Source: Calliopsis andreniformis
Lineage: Eukaryota; Arthropoda; Insecta; Hymenoptera; Andrenidae
DNA: 64,000 bases
Assembly (NCBI RefSeq): GCF_051401765.1
Contig: NW_027480482.1
Location: 1,984,001 to 2,048,000, forward strand
Direction: 5' to 3'
A model generated the notes under the pieces. The model searched no databases, was not told the origin of the DNA, and saw only the letters and a list, made by a program, of their open reading frames with translations. Made by a program: the position numbers and the translations under genes. Shown here piece after piece: positions 39,601 to 54,700 of this stretch (its first letter is position 1; the number at the start of each line of letters is the position of its first letter).

Positions 39601-42379
39601 CAATACTCTTTCTTCAATCCTCAATCCTCAATCCTCAATCCTCAATCCTCAATCCTCATTCTTCAATCCTCAATACCCAATCCTCAATCTTCAATCCTCA
39701 ATCCTCAATCCTCAATTCTCAATCCTCAATCCTCAATCCTCAGACCTCAATCCTCAATCCTCAGTCCTCAAACCACAATCCTGAATCCTCAATCCTGAAT
39801 CCTCAATCTTCAGCACTCAGTCCTCAACAATCAGATGTCAATCCTCAATCCTCAATAGAATATCCTCAGTTCAGAGTTTTCAATACGCAATACTCAGTCT
39901 GCAATCTTCAAATCTCTATCCACAAACATCAATTCTCATCACTCAACCCTCAACACTCAGTCCCCAGTCCTCAATCTTCAATCCTCAATCTTCAATCCTC
40001 AATCATCAATCCCCAATTCTAAATCCTCAACCTTTAATCCCCAATACTCAATCTTCAATCCTCAATCCTCAATCCTCAATCCTCAATCCACAATCCTCAT
40101 TCCTCAATCCACAATACCCAATCCTCAATCTTCAATCCTCAATCCTCAATCCTCAATTCTCAATCCTCAACCCTCAGTCCTCAGTCCTCAGACCTCAATC
40201 CTCAACCCTCAGCCCTCATCCTCAATCCTCAATCCTCAATCCTCAGCCCTCAGTCCTCAAACTGCAATCCTCAACCCTCAGCCCTCATCCTCAATCTTCA
40301 ATCCTCAATCATCAATCCTCAATCCCCAATCCTCAATCTTCAATACTCAACACTCTTTCTTCAATCCTCAATCCTCAATTCTCAATCCTCATTCCTCATT
40401 CTTCAATCCTTAATACCCAATCCTCAATCTTCAATCCTCAATCCTCAATCCTCGATTCTCAATCCTCAATCCTCAATCCTCAGACCTCAAACATCAATAC
40501 TCAGCCCTCAGTCCTCGTCCTGAATCCACAACCCTCAATCCTCAATCCTCAATCTTCAATCATCAATATTCATTCTTCAATCCTCAATCCTCAATCCTCA
40601 ATCCTCAATCCTCAATCCTCAATCCTCAAACCTCAATGTTCAATCCACAATACCCAATCCTCAATCTTCAATCCTCAATAATCAATCCTCAATACACAAT
40701 CCTCAATCCTCAATCCTCAGTCCTCAAACCACAATCCTGAATACCCAATCTTCAATCCTCAATCCTCAATCCTCAAACCTCAATTCTCAATCCTCAACCC
40801 TCAATCCCCAGTCCTCGAACCTCAATTCTGAATCCCCATTCCTGAATCCTCAATCTTCATCCCTCAGTCATCAACAATCAGTTGTCAATCCTCAATCCTC
40901 AATAGAATATCCTCAATTCACAGTTTTCAATACTCAATACTCAATCTGCAATCTTCAAACTTCTATCCACAATCATCAATTCTCATCACTCAACCCTCAA
41001 CACTCAGTCATCATTCTTCAATCCTCAATCCTCAATCCTCAATCTTCAATCCTCAATACTCAATCTTCAATCCTCAATGCTCAATTCTCAATCTTCAATA
41101 CTCAACCCTCAATCCTCAATCCACAATCCTCAATCCTCAATCCTCATTCTTCAGTAATCAATACCCAATCCTCAATCTTCAATCCTGAATCCTCAATCCT
41201 CAATTCTCAATCCTCAATCCTCTATCCTCAGACCTCAAACATCAATACTCAAACCTCAGTCCTCGTCCTCAATCCACAACCCTCAATCCACATTCCTCAA
41301 TCTTCAATCCTCATTCCTCAATCCTCAATCCTCAATCCTCAGTCCTCAAACCTCAATGCTGAATCCTCAATCCTGAATCCTCAATCTTCAGACCTCAGTC
41401 ATCAACAATCAGTTGTCAATCCTCAATCCTCCATAGAATATCCTCAATTCATAGTTTTCAATACTCTATACTCAATCTGCAATCTTCAAACCTCTGTCCA
41501 CAAACAACAATTCCCATTACTCAACCCTCAACACTCAGTCCTCAATGTTCAATCCTTAATCCTCAATCCTCAATCCTCAATCGTCAATCTTCAATCCTCA
41601 ATACACAATCTTCGATCCTCAATCCTCAATCCTCAATCCTCAATCCTCATTCTTCGATCCTCAATACCCAATCCTCAGTCCTCAATCCTCAATGCTCAAA
41701 CATCAATCCTCAATTCTCGATACTCAATAGAATATCCTGAATTCTCAGGATTCTATACTCAAACCTCAATCCTCATCCCTGAGCCCTCATTCACAATCCT
41801 CAATCCTCAAACCTCAATCCTGAATACTCAATCTTCAATCCTCAATCCTCAATCCTCAATCCTCAAACCTCAATCCTCAACCATCAATCCTCAATCTTCA
41901 ATACTCAATCCTCAATCCTCAATCCTCAATCCTCAATCCTCAATCCTCAATCCTGAATACTCAATCTTCAATCCTAAATCCTCAACCCTCAATCCTCAAT
42001 ACTCAACCATCAATCCTCAATTCTCAATACTCAATAGAATATCCTGAATTCTCAGGGATCTATACTCAAACCTCAATCCTCAACCCTGAGCCCTCATTCA
42101 CAATCCTCAACCCTCAATCCTCAATCATCAATCCTCAATCTTCAATACTCAATCCTCAATCCTCAATCCTCAACCCTCAATACTCAACCATCAATCCTCA
42201 ATTCTCAATACTCAATAGAATATCCTGAATTCTCAGGGATCTATACTCAAACCTCAACCCTCAACCCTGAGCCCTCATTCACAATCCTCAATCCTCAATC
42301 CTCAATCCTCAATTCTCAATCCTCAATCCTCAGCCCTCAGTCCTCAAACCTCAATCCTCAACCCTCAGCCCACATCCTC
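36626..42379 (+). repeat. Mosaic heptad block without local HOR
   Basis: It is built from the same modules but shows no repeated spacing series: L at 37400, 38078, 38860, 39829, 40876 and 41407, and hairpins at 36667, 36799, 38384, 39215, 39382, 41727, 42034 and 42215. Hairpin copies here are the most varied: ATGGAAT in the left arm at 36667, CCTTA at 36799, TCAGGGATC at 38384, 42034 and 42215, and a doubly altered left arm at 39215. Near 37556-37600 there is the right half of a landmark without its AATCAGTTGT core. The part from about 39141 to 40500 is colinear with 1-1400. Confidence 0.72.
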
Positions 42380-44504
42380 AATCTTCAATCCTCAATCCTC
42401 AATCCTCAATCCCCAATCCTCAATCTTCAATCCTCAATACTCTTTCTTCAATCCTCAATCCTCAATCCTCAATCCTCATTCCTCATTCTTCAATCCTCAT
42501 TACCCAATCCTCAATCTTCAATCCTCAATCCTCAATCCTCGATTCTCAATCCTCAATCCTCAATCCTCAGACCTCAAACATCAATACTCAGCCCTCAGTC
42601 CTCGTCCTCAATCCACAACCCTCAATCCTGAATCCTCAATCTTCGGCCCTCAGTCCTCAACAATCAGTTGTCAATCCTCAATCCTCAATAGAATATCCTC
42701 AATTCACAGTTTTCAATACATAATACTCAATCTGCAATCTTCAAACCTCTATCCACAGACAACAATTCCCATTACTCATCCCTTAACACTCAGTCCTCAA
42801 TGTTCAATCCTCAATCCTCAATACTCAATCGTCAATCTTCAATCCTCTATACTCAATCTTCGATCCTCATTCCTCAATCCTCAATCCTCAATCCTCATTC
42901 TTCAATCCTCAATACCCAATCCTCAATCTTCAATCCTCTATCCTCAATCCTCAATCCTCAATCCTCAATCCTCAATCCTCAATCCTCAATCCTCATTCTT
43001 CAATCCTCAATACCCAATCCTCAATCTTCAATCCTCAATCCTCAATCCTCATTCCTCATTCTTCAATCCTCAATACCCAATCCTCAATCTTCAATCCTCA
43101 ATCCTCCATCATCGATTCTCAATCCTCAATCCTCAATCCTCAGACCCCAAACATCAATACTCAGCCCTCAGTCCTCGTCCTCAATCCACAACCCTCAATC
43201 CTCAATCCTCAATCTTCAATCATCAATATTCATTCTTCAATCCTCAATCCTCAATCCTCAATCCTCAATCCTCAATCCTCAAACCTCAATGTTCAATCCT
43301 CAATACCCAATCCTCAATCTTCAATCCTCAATAATCAATCCTCAATCCACAATCCTCAATCCTCAATCCTCAGTCCTCAAACCACAATCCTGAATCCCCA
43401 ATCCTGACTCCTCAATCTTCAGCACTCAGTCCTCAACAATGAGTTGTCAATCCTCAATCCTCAATAGAATATCCTCAGTTCAGAGTTATCAATACGCAAT
43501 ACTCAGTCTGCCATCTCCAAATCTCTATCCACAAACATCAATTCTCATCACTCAACCTTCAACACTCAGTCCCCAATCCTCAATCTTCAATCCTCAATCC
43601 TCAATCCTCAATCCTCAATCCTCAATCCGCAATTCTCAATCCTCGATCCTCAGTCCTCAGTCCTCAAACCTCAATCCTCAAACCTCAGCTCTCATCCTCA
43701 ATCCTCAATCCTCAATCTTCAATCCTCAGTCCTCGATCGTCAATCCTCAATACTCAATCCTCAATCCTCAGTCCTCAAACCTCAATCCTGAATCCTCTAT
43801 CCTGAATCCTCAATCTTCAGACCTGAGACCTCAACAATCAGTTGTCAATCCTCAATCCTCAATAGAATATCATCAATTCACACCTTTCAATACTCAATAT
43901 TCAACCTGCAATCTTCAAATCTCTGTCCACAAACATCAATTCTCATCACTCAGCCCTCAACACTCAGTCCCCAATCCTCAATCTTCAATCCTCAATCATC
44001 AATTCTCAATCCTCAGTTCTCAATCTTTAATCCACAATACCTAATCTTCAGTCCTCAATCAACAATCCTCAATCCACAATCCTCAATCCTCAATCCTCAA
44101 TCCTCATTCTTCAATCCTCAATCCCCAATCCTCAATCTTCAATCCTCAATCCTCAATCCTCAATTCTCAATCCTCAATCCTCAGTCCTCAGCCCTCAAAC
44201 CTCAATCCTCAACCCTCAGCCCTCATCCTCAATCCTCTATCCTCAATCGTCAATCCTCAACCTTCAATCCTCAGTACTCAACCTTCAATCCTCGATCCTC
44301 AGTCCTCAAACCTCAATTCTGAAGCCTCAATCCTGAATCCTCAAACTTCGGCCCTCAGTCCTCAACAATCAGTTGTCAATCCTCAATCCTCAATAGAATA
44401 TCCTCAATTCACAGTTTTCAATACATAATACTCAATCTGCAATCTTCAAACCTCTATCCACAGACAACAATTCCCATTACTCATCCCTTAACACTCAGTC
44501 CTCA
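42380..44504 (+). repeat. HOR-A unit, leading partial
   Basis: It contains landmarks at 42662, 43438, 43836 and 44367. Its modules match 46.1-48.2 kb at an offset of 3723 bp. It does not contain the hairpin-bearing 1076-bp interval, which belongs to the next unit. Confidence 0.75.
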
Positions 44505-47500
44505 ATGTTCAATCCTCAATCCTCAATACTCAATCGTCAATCTTCAATCCTCTATACTCAATCTTCGATCCTCAATCCTCAATCCTCAATCCTCAATCCT
44601 CATTCTTCAATCCTCAATACCCAATCCTCAATCTTCAATCCTCTATCCTCAATCCTCAATCCTCAATCCTCAATCCTCAGTCCCCAATCCTCAATCTTCA
44701 ATCCTGAATACTCTATCCTCAACCCTCAATCCTCAATCCTCAACCCTCAATCCTGAATACTCAATCTTCAATCCTCAATCCTCAATCCTCAATCCTCAAT
44801 CCTCAATCCTCAATCATCAATCCTCAATCTTCAATACTCAATCCTCAATCCTCAATCCTCAATGCTCAACCATCAATCCTCAATTCTCAATACTCAATAG
44901 AATATCCTGAATTCTCAGGGTTCTATACTCAAACCTCAATCCTCAACCCTGAGCCCTCATTCACAATCCTCAATCCTCAATCCTCAATCCTCAATTCTCA
45001 ATCCTCAATCCTCAGCCCTCAGTCCTCAAACCTCAATCCTCAACCCTCAGCCCTCATCCTCAATCTTCAATTCTCAATCCTCAATCCTCAATCCCCAGTC
45101 CTCAATCTTCAAATCTCAATACTCTTTCTTCAATCCTCAATCCTCAATCCTCAATCCTCAATCTTCAATCATCAATATTCATTCTTCAATCCTCAATCCT
45201 CAATCCTCAATCCTCAATCCTCAATCCTCAAACCTCAATGTTCAATCCTCAATACCCAATCCTCAATCTGCAATCCTCAATAATCAATCCTCAATCCACA
45301 ATCCTCAATCCTCAATCCTCAGTCCTCAAACCACAATCCTGAATCCCCAATCCTGAGTCCTCAAACTTCAGCACTCAGTCCTCAACAATGAGTTGTCAAT
45401 CCTCAATCCTCAATAGAATATCCTCAGTTCAGAGTTATCAATACGCAATACTCAGTCTGCAATCTCCAAATCTCTATCCACAAACATCAATTCTCATCAC
45501 TCAACCCTCAACACTCAGTCCCCAATCCTCAATCCTCAATACTCAACCATCAATCCTCAATTCTCAATACTCAATCCTCAATTCTCAATCCTCAATCCTC
45601 AATCCTCAGACCTCAACCCTCAATCCTCAGTCCTAAAACCACAATCCTGAATCCTCAATCCTGAATCCTCAATCTTCAGCACTCAGTCCTCAACAATCAG
45701 TTGTCAATCCTCAATCCTCAATAGAATATCCTCAGTTCAGAGTTTTCAATACGCAATACTCAGCCTGCAATCTTCAAATCTCTATCCACAAACATCAATT
45801 CTCATCACTTAACCCTCAACACTCAGTCCCCAATCCTCAATCTTCAATCCTCAATCTTCAATCCTCAATCTTCAATCCTCAATCATCAATCCCCAATCCT
45901 AAATTCTCAATCTTTAATCCCCAATACTCAATCTTCAATTCTCAATCCTCAATCCTCAATCCTCAATTCTCAATCCTCAATCCTCAGTCCTCAGTCCTCA
46001 GACCTCAATCCTCAACCCTCAGCCCTCATCCTCAATCCTCAATCCTCAATCCTCAGCCCTCAGTCCTCAAACCGCAATCCTCAACCCTCAGCCCTCATCC
46101 TCAATCTTCAATCCTCAATCCTCAATCCTCAATCCCCAATCCTCAATCTTCAATCCTCAATACTCTTTCTTCAATCCTCAATCCTCAATCCTCAATCCTC
46201 ATTCCTCGTTCTTCAATCCTCATTACCCAATCCTCAATCTTCAATCCTCAATCCTCAATCCTCGATTCTCAATCCTCAATCCTCAATCCTCAGACCTCAA
46301 ACATCAATACTCAGCCCTCAGTCCTCGTCCTCAATCCACAACCCTCAATCCTGAATCCTCAATCTTCGGCCCTCAGTCCTCAACAATCAGTTGTCAATCC
46401 TCAATCCTCAATAGAATATCCTCAATTCACAGTTTTCAATACATAATACTCAATCTGCAATCTTCAAACCTCTATCCACAGACAACAATTCCCATTACTC
46501 ATCCCTTAACACTCAGTCCTCAATGTTCAATCCTCAATCCTCAATACTCAATCGTCAACCTTCAATCCTCTATACTCAATCTTCGATCCTCATTCCTCAA
46601 TCCTCAATCCTCAATCCTCATTCTTCAATCCTCAATACCCAATCCTCAATCTTCAATCCTCTATCCTCAATCCTCTATCCTCAATCCTCAATCCTCAATC
46701 CTCAATCCTCAATCCTCATTCTTCAATCCTCAATACCCAATCCTCAATCTTCAATCCTCAATCCTCAATCCTCATTCCTCATTCTTCAATCCTCAATACC
46801 CAATCCACAATCTTCAATCCTCAATCCTCCATCCTCGATTCTCAATCCTCAATCCTCAATCCTCAGACCCCAAACATCAATACTCAGCCCTCAGTCCTCG
46901 TCCTCAATCCACAACCCTCAATCCTCAATCCTCAATCTTCAATCATCAATATTCATTCTTCAATCCTCAATCCTCAATCCTCAATCCTCAATCCTCAATC
47001 CTCAAACCTCAATGTTCAATCCTCAATACCCAATCCTCAATCTTCAATCCTCAATAATCAATCCTCAATCCACAATCCTCAATCCTCAATCCTCAGTCCT
47101 CAAACCACAATCCTGAATCCCCAATCCTGACTCCTCAATCTTCAGCACTCAGTCCTCAACAATGAGTTGTCAATCCTCAATCCTCATTAGAATATCCTCA
47201 GTTCAGAGTTATCAATACGCAATACTCAGTCTGCCATCTCCAAATCTCTATCCACAAACATCAATTCTCATCACTCAACCTTCAACACTCAGTCCCCAAT
47301 CCTCAATCTTCAATCCTCAATCCTCAATCCTCAATCCTCAATCCTCAATCCGCAATTCTCAATCCTCGATCCTCAGTCCTCAGTCCTCAAACCTCAATCC
47401 TCAACCCTCAGCTCTCATCCTCAATCCTCAATCCTCAATCTTCAATCCTCAGTCCTCGATCGTCAATCCTCAATACTCAATCCTCAATCCTCAGTCCTCA

Positions 47501-48227
47501 AACCTCAATCCTGAATCCTCTATCCTGAATCCTCAATCTTCAGACCTGAGACCTCAACAATCAGTTGTCAATCCTCAATCCTCAATAGAATATCATCAAT
47601 TCACACCTTTCAATACTCAATATTCAACCTGCAATCTTCAAATCTCTGTCCACAAACATCAATTCTCATCACTCAGCCCTCAACACTCAGTCCCCAATCC
47701 TCAATCTTCAATCCTCAATCATCAATTCTCAATCCTCAGTTCTCAATCTTTAATCCACAATACCTAATCTTCAGTCCTCAATCAACAATCCTCAATCCAC
47801 AATCCTCAATCCTCAATCCTCAATCCTCATTCTTCAATCCTCAATCCCCAATCCTCAATCTTCAATCCTCAATCCTCAATCCTCAATTCTCAATCCTCAA
47901 TCCTCAGTCATCAGCCCTCAAACCTCAATCCTCAACCCTCAGCCCTCATCCTCAATCCTCAATCCTCAATCGTCAATCGTCAACCTTCAATCCTCAGTAC
48001 TCAACCTTCAATCCTCGATCCTCAGTCCTCAAACCTCAGTTCTGAAGCCTCAATCCTGAATCCTCAATCTTCGGCCCTCAGTCCTCAACAATCAGTTGTC
48101 AATCCTCAATCCTCAATAGAATATCCTCAATTCACAGTTTTCAATACATAATACTCAATCTGCAATCTTCAAACCTCTATCCACAGACAACAATTCCCAT
48201 TACTCATCCCTTAACACTCAGTCCTCA
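44505..48227 (+). repeat. HOR-A unit, 3723 bp
   Basis: It contains a hairpin at 44897 and landmarks at 45387, 45695, 46385, 47161, 47559 and 48090. It is 56 bp (8 heptads) shorter than the following canonical spacing because the 44367-45387 interval is 1020 instead of 1076 bp. The loss is near 44680. Confidence 0.82.
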
Positions 48228-51200
48228 ATGTTCAATCCTCAATCCTCAATACTCAATCGTCAATCTTCAATCCTCTATACTCAATCTTCGATCCTCAATC
48301 CTCAATCCTCAATCCTCAATCCTCATTCTTCAATCCTCAATACCCAATCCTCAATCTTCAATCCTCTATCCTCAATCCTCAATCCTCAATCCTCAATCCT
48401 CAATCCTCAATCCTCATTCTTCAATCCTCAATACCCAATCCTCAATCTTCAATCCTCAGTCCCCAATCCTCAATCTTCAATCCTGAATACTCAATCCTCA
48501 ATCCTCAATCCTCAATCCTCAACCCTCAATCCTGAATACTCAATCTTCAATCCTCAATCCTCAATCCTCAATCCTCAATCCTCAATCCTCAATCATCAAT
48601 CCTCAATCTTCCATACTCAATCCTCAATCCTCAATCCTCAATGCTCAACCATCAATCCTCAATTCTCAATACTCAATAGAATATCCTGAATTCTCAGGGT
48701 TCTATACTCAAACCTCAATCCTCAACCCTGAGCCCTCATTCACAATCCTCAATCCTCAATCCTCAATCCTCAATTCTCAATCCTCAATCCTCAGCCCTCA
48801 GTCCTCAAACCTCAATCCTCAACCCTCAGCCCTCATCCTCAATCTTCAATTCTCAATCCTCAATCCTCAATCCCCAATCCTCAATCTTCAAATCTCAATA
48901 CTCTTTCTTCAATCCTCAATCCTCAATCCTCAATCCTCAATCTTCAATCATCAATATTCATTCTTCAATCCTCAATCCTCAATCCTCAATCCTCAATCCT
49001 CAATCCTCAAACCTCAATGTTCAATCCTCAATACCCAATCCTCAATCTGCAATCCTCAATAATCAATCCTCAATCCACAATCCTCAATCCTCAATCCTCA
49101 GTCCTCAAACCACAATCCTGAATCCCCAATCCTGAGTCCTCAAACTTCAGCACTCAGTCCTCAACAATGAGTTGTCAATCCTCAATCCTCAATAGAATAT
49201 CCTCAGTTCAGAGTTATCAATACGCAATACTCAGTCTGCAATCTCCAAATCTCTATCCACAAACATCAATTCTCATCACTCAACCCTCAACACTCAGTCC
49301 CCAATCCTCAATCCTCAATACTCAACCATCAATCCTCAATTCTCAATACTCAATCCTCAATTCTCAATCCTCAATCCTCAATCCTCAGACCTCAACCCTC
49401 AATCCTCAGTCCTAAAACCACAATCCTGAATCCTCAATCCTGAATCCTCAATCTTCAGCACTCAGTCCTCAACAATCAGTTGTCAATCCTCAATCCTCAA
49501 TAGAATATCCTCAGTTCAGAGTTTTCAATACGCAATACTCAGCCTGCAATCTTCAAATCTCTATCCACAAACATCAATTCTCATCACTTAACCCTCAACA
49601 CTCAGTCCCCAATCCTCAATCTTCAATCCTCAATCTTCAATCCTCAATCTTCAATCCTCAATCATCAATCCCCAATCCTAAATTCTCAATCTTTAATCCC
49701 CAATACTCAATCTTCAATTCTCAATCCTCAATCCTCAATCCTCAATTCTCAATCCTCAATCCTCAGTCCTCAGTCCTCAGACCTCAATCCTCAACCCTCA
49801 GCCCTCATCCTCAATCCTCAATCCTCAATCCTCAGCCCTCAGTCCTCAAACCGCAATCCTCAACCCTCAGCCCTCATCCTCAATCTTCAATCCTCAATCC
49901 TCAATCCTCAATCCCCAATCCTCAATCTTCAATCCTCAATACTCTTTCTTCAATCCTCAATCCTCAATCCTCAATCCTCATTCCTCATCCTTCAATCCTC
50001 AATACCCAATCCTCAATCTTCAATCCTCAATCCTCAATCCTCGATTCTCAATCCTCAATCCTCAATCCTCAGACCTCAAACATCATTACTCAGCCCTCAG
50101 TCCTCGTCCTCAATCCACAACCCTCAATCCTGAATCCTCAATCTTCGGCTCTCAGTCCTCAACAATCAGTTGTCAATCCTCAATCCTCAATAGAATATCC
50201 TCAATTCACAGTTTTCAATACATAATACTCAATCTGCAATCTTCAAACCTCTATCCACAGACAACAATTCCCATTACTCATCCCTTAACACTCAGTCCTC
50301 AATGTTCAATCCTCAATCCTCAATACTCAATCGTCAATCTTCAATCCTCTATACTCAATCTTCGATCCTCATTCCTCAATCCTCAATCCTCAATCCTCAT
50401 TCTTCAATCCTCAATACCCAATCCTCAATCTTCAATCCTCAATCCTCAATCCTCATTCCTCATTCTTCAATCCTCAATACCCAATCCTCAATCTTCAATC
50501 CTCAATCCTCCATCCTCGATTCTCAATCCTCAATCCTCAATCCTCACACCCCAAACATCAATACTCAGCCCTCAGTCCTCGTCCTCAATCCACAACCCTC
50601 AATCCTCAATCCTCAATCTTCAATCATCAATATTCATTCTTAAATCCTCAATCCTCAATCCTCAATCCTCAATCCTCAATCCTCAAACCTCAATGTTCAA
50701 TCCTCAATACCCAATCCTCAATCTTCAATCCTCAATAATCAATCCTCAATCCACAATCCTCAATCCTCAATCCTCAGTCCTCAAACCACAATCCTGAATC
50801 CCCAATCCTGACTCCTCAATCTTCAGCACTCAGTCCTCAACAATGAGTTGTCAATCCTCAATCCTCAATAGAATATCCTCAGTTCAGAGTTATCAATACG
50901 CAATACTCAGTCTGCCATCTCCAAATCTCTATCCACAAACATCAATTCTCATCACTCAACCTTCAACACTCAGTCCCCAATCCTCAATCTTCAATCCTCA
51001 ATCCTCAATCCTCAATCCTCAATCCTCAATCCGCAATTCTCAATCCTCGATCCTCAGTCCTCAGTCCTCAAACCTCAATCCTCAACCCTCAGCTCTCATC
51101 CTCAATCCTCAATCCTCAATCTTCAATCCTCAGTCCTCGATCGTCAATCCTCAATACTCAATCCTCAATCCTCAGTCCTCAAACCTCAATCCTGAATCCT

Positions 51201-51797
51201 CTATCCTGAATCCTCAATCTTCAGACCTGAGACCTCAACAATCAGTTGTCAATCCTCAATCCTCAATAGAATATCATCAATTCACACCTTTCAATACTCA
51301 ATATTCAACCTGCAATCTTCAAATCTCTGTCCACAAACATCAATTCTCATCACTCAGCCCTCAACACTCAGTCCCCAATCCTCAATCTTCAATCCTCAAT
51401 CATCAATTCTCAATCCTCAGTTCTCAATCTTTAATCCACAATACCTAATCTTCAGTCCTCAATCAACAATCCTCAATCCACAATCCTCAATCCTCAATCC
51501 TCAATCCTCATTCTTCAATCCTCAATCCCCAATCCTCAATCTTCAATCCTCAATCCTCAATCCTCAATTCTCAATCCTCAATCCTCAGTCCTCAGTCCTC
51601 AAACCCCAATTCTGAAGCCTCAATCCTGAATCCTCAATCTTCGGCCCTCAGTCCTCAACAATCAGTTGTCAATCCTCAATCCTCAATAGAATATCCTCAA
51701 TTCACAGTTTTCAATACATAATACTCAATCTGCAATCTTCAAACCTCTATCCACAGACAACAATTCCCATTACTCATCCCTTAACACTCAGTCCTCA
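48228..51797 (+). repeat. HOR-A unit, 3570 bp
   Basis: It contains a hairpin at 48676 and landmarks at 49166, 49474, 50164, 50842, 51240 and 51660. The 50164-50842 interval is 678 bp rather than 776, a 98-bp loss (14 heptads) after 50400. The 153-codon stretch at its start differs from its relatives by one residue (ttccatactc near 48610). Confidence 0.82.
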
Positions 51798-54700
51798 ATG
51801 TTCAATCCTCAATCCTCAATACTCAATCGTCAATCTTCAATCCTCTATACTCAATCTTCGATCCTCAATCCTCAATCCTCAATCCTCAATCCTCATTCTT
51901 CAATCCTCAATACCCAATCCTCAATCTTCAATCCTCTATCCTCAATCCTCAATCCTCAATCCTCAATCCTCAATCCTCAATCCTCATTCTTCAATCCTCA
52001 ATACCCAATCCTCAATCTTCAATCCTCAGTCCCCAATCCTCAATCTTCAATCCTGAATACTCAATCCTCAATCCTCAATCCTCAATCCTCAACCCTCAAT
52101 CCTGAATACTCAATCTTCAATCCTCAATCCTCAATCCTCAATCCTCAATCCTCAATCCTCAATCATCAATCCTCAATCTTCAATACTCAATCCTCAATCC
52201 TCAATCCTCAATGCTCAACCATCAATCCTCAATTCTCAATACTCAATAGAATATCCTGAATTCTCAGGGTTCTATACTCAAACCTCAATCCTCAACCCTG
52301 AACCCTCATTCACAATCCTCAATCCTCAATCCTCAATCCTCAATTCTCAATCCTCAATCCTCAGCCCTCAGTCCTCAAACCTCAATCCTCAACCCTCAGC
52401 CCTCATCCTCAATCTTCAATTCTCAATCCTCAATCCTCAATCCCCAATCCTCAATCTTCAAATCTCAATACTCTTTCTTCAATCCTCAATCCTCAATCCT
52501 CAATCCTCAATTCTCATTCTTCAATCCTCAATACCCAATCCTCAATCTTCAATCCTCAATCCTCAGTCCTCAATTCTGAATCCTCAATCCTCAATCCTCA
52601 GACCTCAAACATCAATACTCAGCCCTCAGTCCTCGTCGTCAATCCACAACACTCAATCCTCAATCCTCAATCTTCAATCCTCAATCCTCAATCCTCAATC
52701 CTCAATCCTCAATCCTCATTCTTCAATCCTCAATACCCAATCCTCAATCTTCAATCCTCAATCCTCAATCCTCAGTTCTCAATCCTCAATCCTCAATCCT
52801 CAGTCCTCGAACCTCAATTCTGAATCCGCATTCCTGAATCCTCAATCTTCAGCCCTCAGTCATCAACAATCAGTTGTCAATCCTCAATCCTCAATAGAAT
52901 ATCCTCAATTCACAGTTTTCAATACTCAATACTCAATCTGCAATCTTCAAACTTCTATCCACAATCATCAATTCTCATCACTCAACCCTCAACACTCAGT
53001 CCTCAATGCACAATCCTCAATCCCCAATCCTCAATCTTCAATCCTCAATTCTGAATCTTCAATCCTCAATCCTCAATCCTCAATACTCAACCATCAACCC
53101 TCAATTCTCAATACTCAATAGAATATCCTGAATTCTCAGGATTCTATACTCAAACCTCAATCCTCAGCCCTGAGCTCTCATTCACAATCCTCAATCCTCA
53201 ATCCTCAATCCTCTATCCTGAATCCTCAATCTTCAGACCTGAGACCTCAACAATCAGTTGTCAATCCTCAATCCTCAATAGAATATCATCAATTCACACC
53301 TTTCAATACTCAATATTCAACCTGCAATCTTCAAATCTCTGTCCACAAACATCAATTCTCATCACTCAGCCCTCAACACTCAGTCCCCAATCCTCAATCT
53401 TCAATCCTCAATCATCAATTCTCAATCCTCAGTTCTCAATCTTTAATCCACAATACCTAATCTTCAGTCCTCAATCAACAATCCTCAATCCACAATCCTC
53501 AATCCTCAATCCTCAATCCTCATTCTTCAATCCTCAATCCCCAATCCTCAATCTTCAATCCTCAATCCTCAATCCTCAATTCTCAATCCTCAATCCTCAG
53601 TCCTCAGTCCTCAAACCCCAATTCTGAAGCCTCAATCCTGAATCCTCAATCTTCGGCCCTCAGTCCTCAACAATCAGTTGTCAATCCTCAATCCTCAATA
53701 GAATATCCTCAATTCACAGTTTTCAATACATAATACTCAATCTGCAATCTTCAAACCTCTATCCACAGACAACAATTCCCATTACTCATCCCTTAACACT
53801 CAGTCCTCAATGTTCAATCCTCAATCCTCAATACTCAATCGTCAATCTTCAATCCTCTATACTCAATCTTCGATCCTCAATCCTCAATCCTCAATCCTCA
53901 ATCCTCATTCTTCAATCCTCAATACCCAATCCTCAATCTTCAATCCTCTATCCTCAATCCTCAATCCTCAATCCTCAATCCTCAATCCTCAATCCTCATT
54001 CTTCAATCCTCAATACCCAATCCTCAATCTTCAATCCTCAGTCCCCAATCCTCAATCTTCAATCCTGAATACTCAATCCTCAATCCTCAATCCTCAATCC
54101 TCAACCCTCAATCCTGAATACTCAATCTTCAATCCTCAATCCTCAATCCTCAATCCTCAATCCTCAATCCTCAATCATCAATCCTCAATCTTCAATACTC
54201 AATCCTCAATCCTCAATCCTCAATGCTCAACCATCAATCCTCAATTCTCAATACTCAATAGAATATCCTGAATTCTCAGGGTTCTATACTCAAACCTCAA
54301 TCCTCAACCCTGAACCCTCATTCACAATCCTCAATCCTCAATCCTCAATCCTCAATTCTCAATCCTCAATCCTCAGCCCTCAGTCCTCAAACCTCAATCC
54401 TCAACCCTCAGCCCTCATCCTCAATCTTCAATTCTCAATCCTCAATCCTCAATCCCCAATCCTCAATCTTCAAATCTCAATACTCTTTCTTCAATCCTCA
54501 ATCCTCAATCCTCAATCCTCAATTCTCATTCTTCAATCCTCAATACCCAATCCTCAATCTTCAATCCTCAATCCTCAGTCCTCAATTCTGAATCCTCAAT
54601 CCTCAATCCTCAGACCTCAAACATCAATACTCAGCCCTCAGTCCTCGTCGTCAATCCACAACACTCAATCCTCAATCCTCAATCTTCAATCCTCAATCCT

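Larger units (their letters stand above)
42380..54523 (+). repeat. HOR-A array, second block
   Basis: It has the same barcode as the first block: 776, 398, 531, 1020, 308, 690 from 42662, then 776, 398, 531, 1076, 308, 690 from 46385, then 678, 398, 420, 1208 from 50164, then 384, 420, 1208 from 52868. It is colinear with about 3.4-11.0 kb. The left border is gradual and placed near 42380, where similarity to the 46.1-kb segment begins. Confidence 0.83.
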
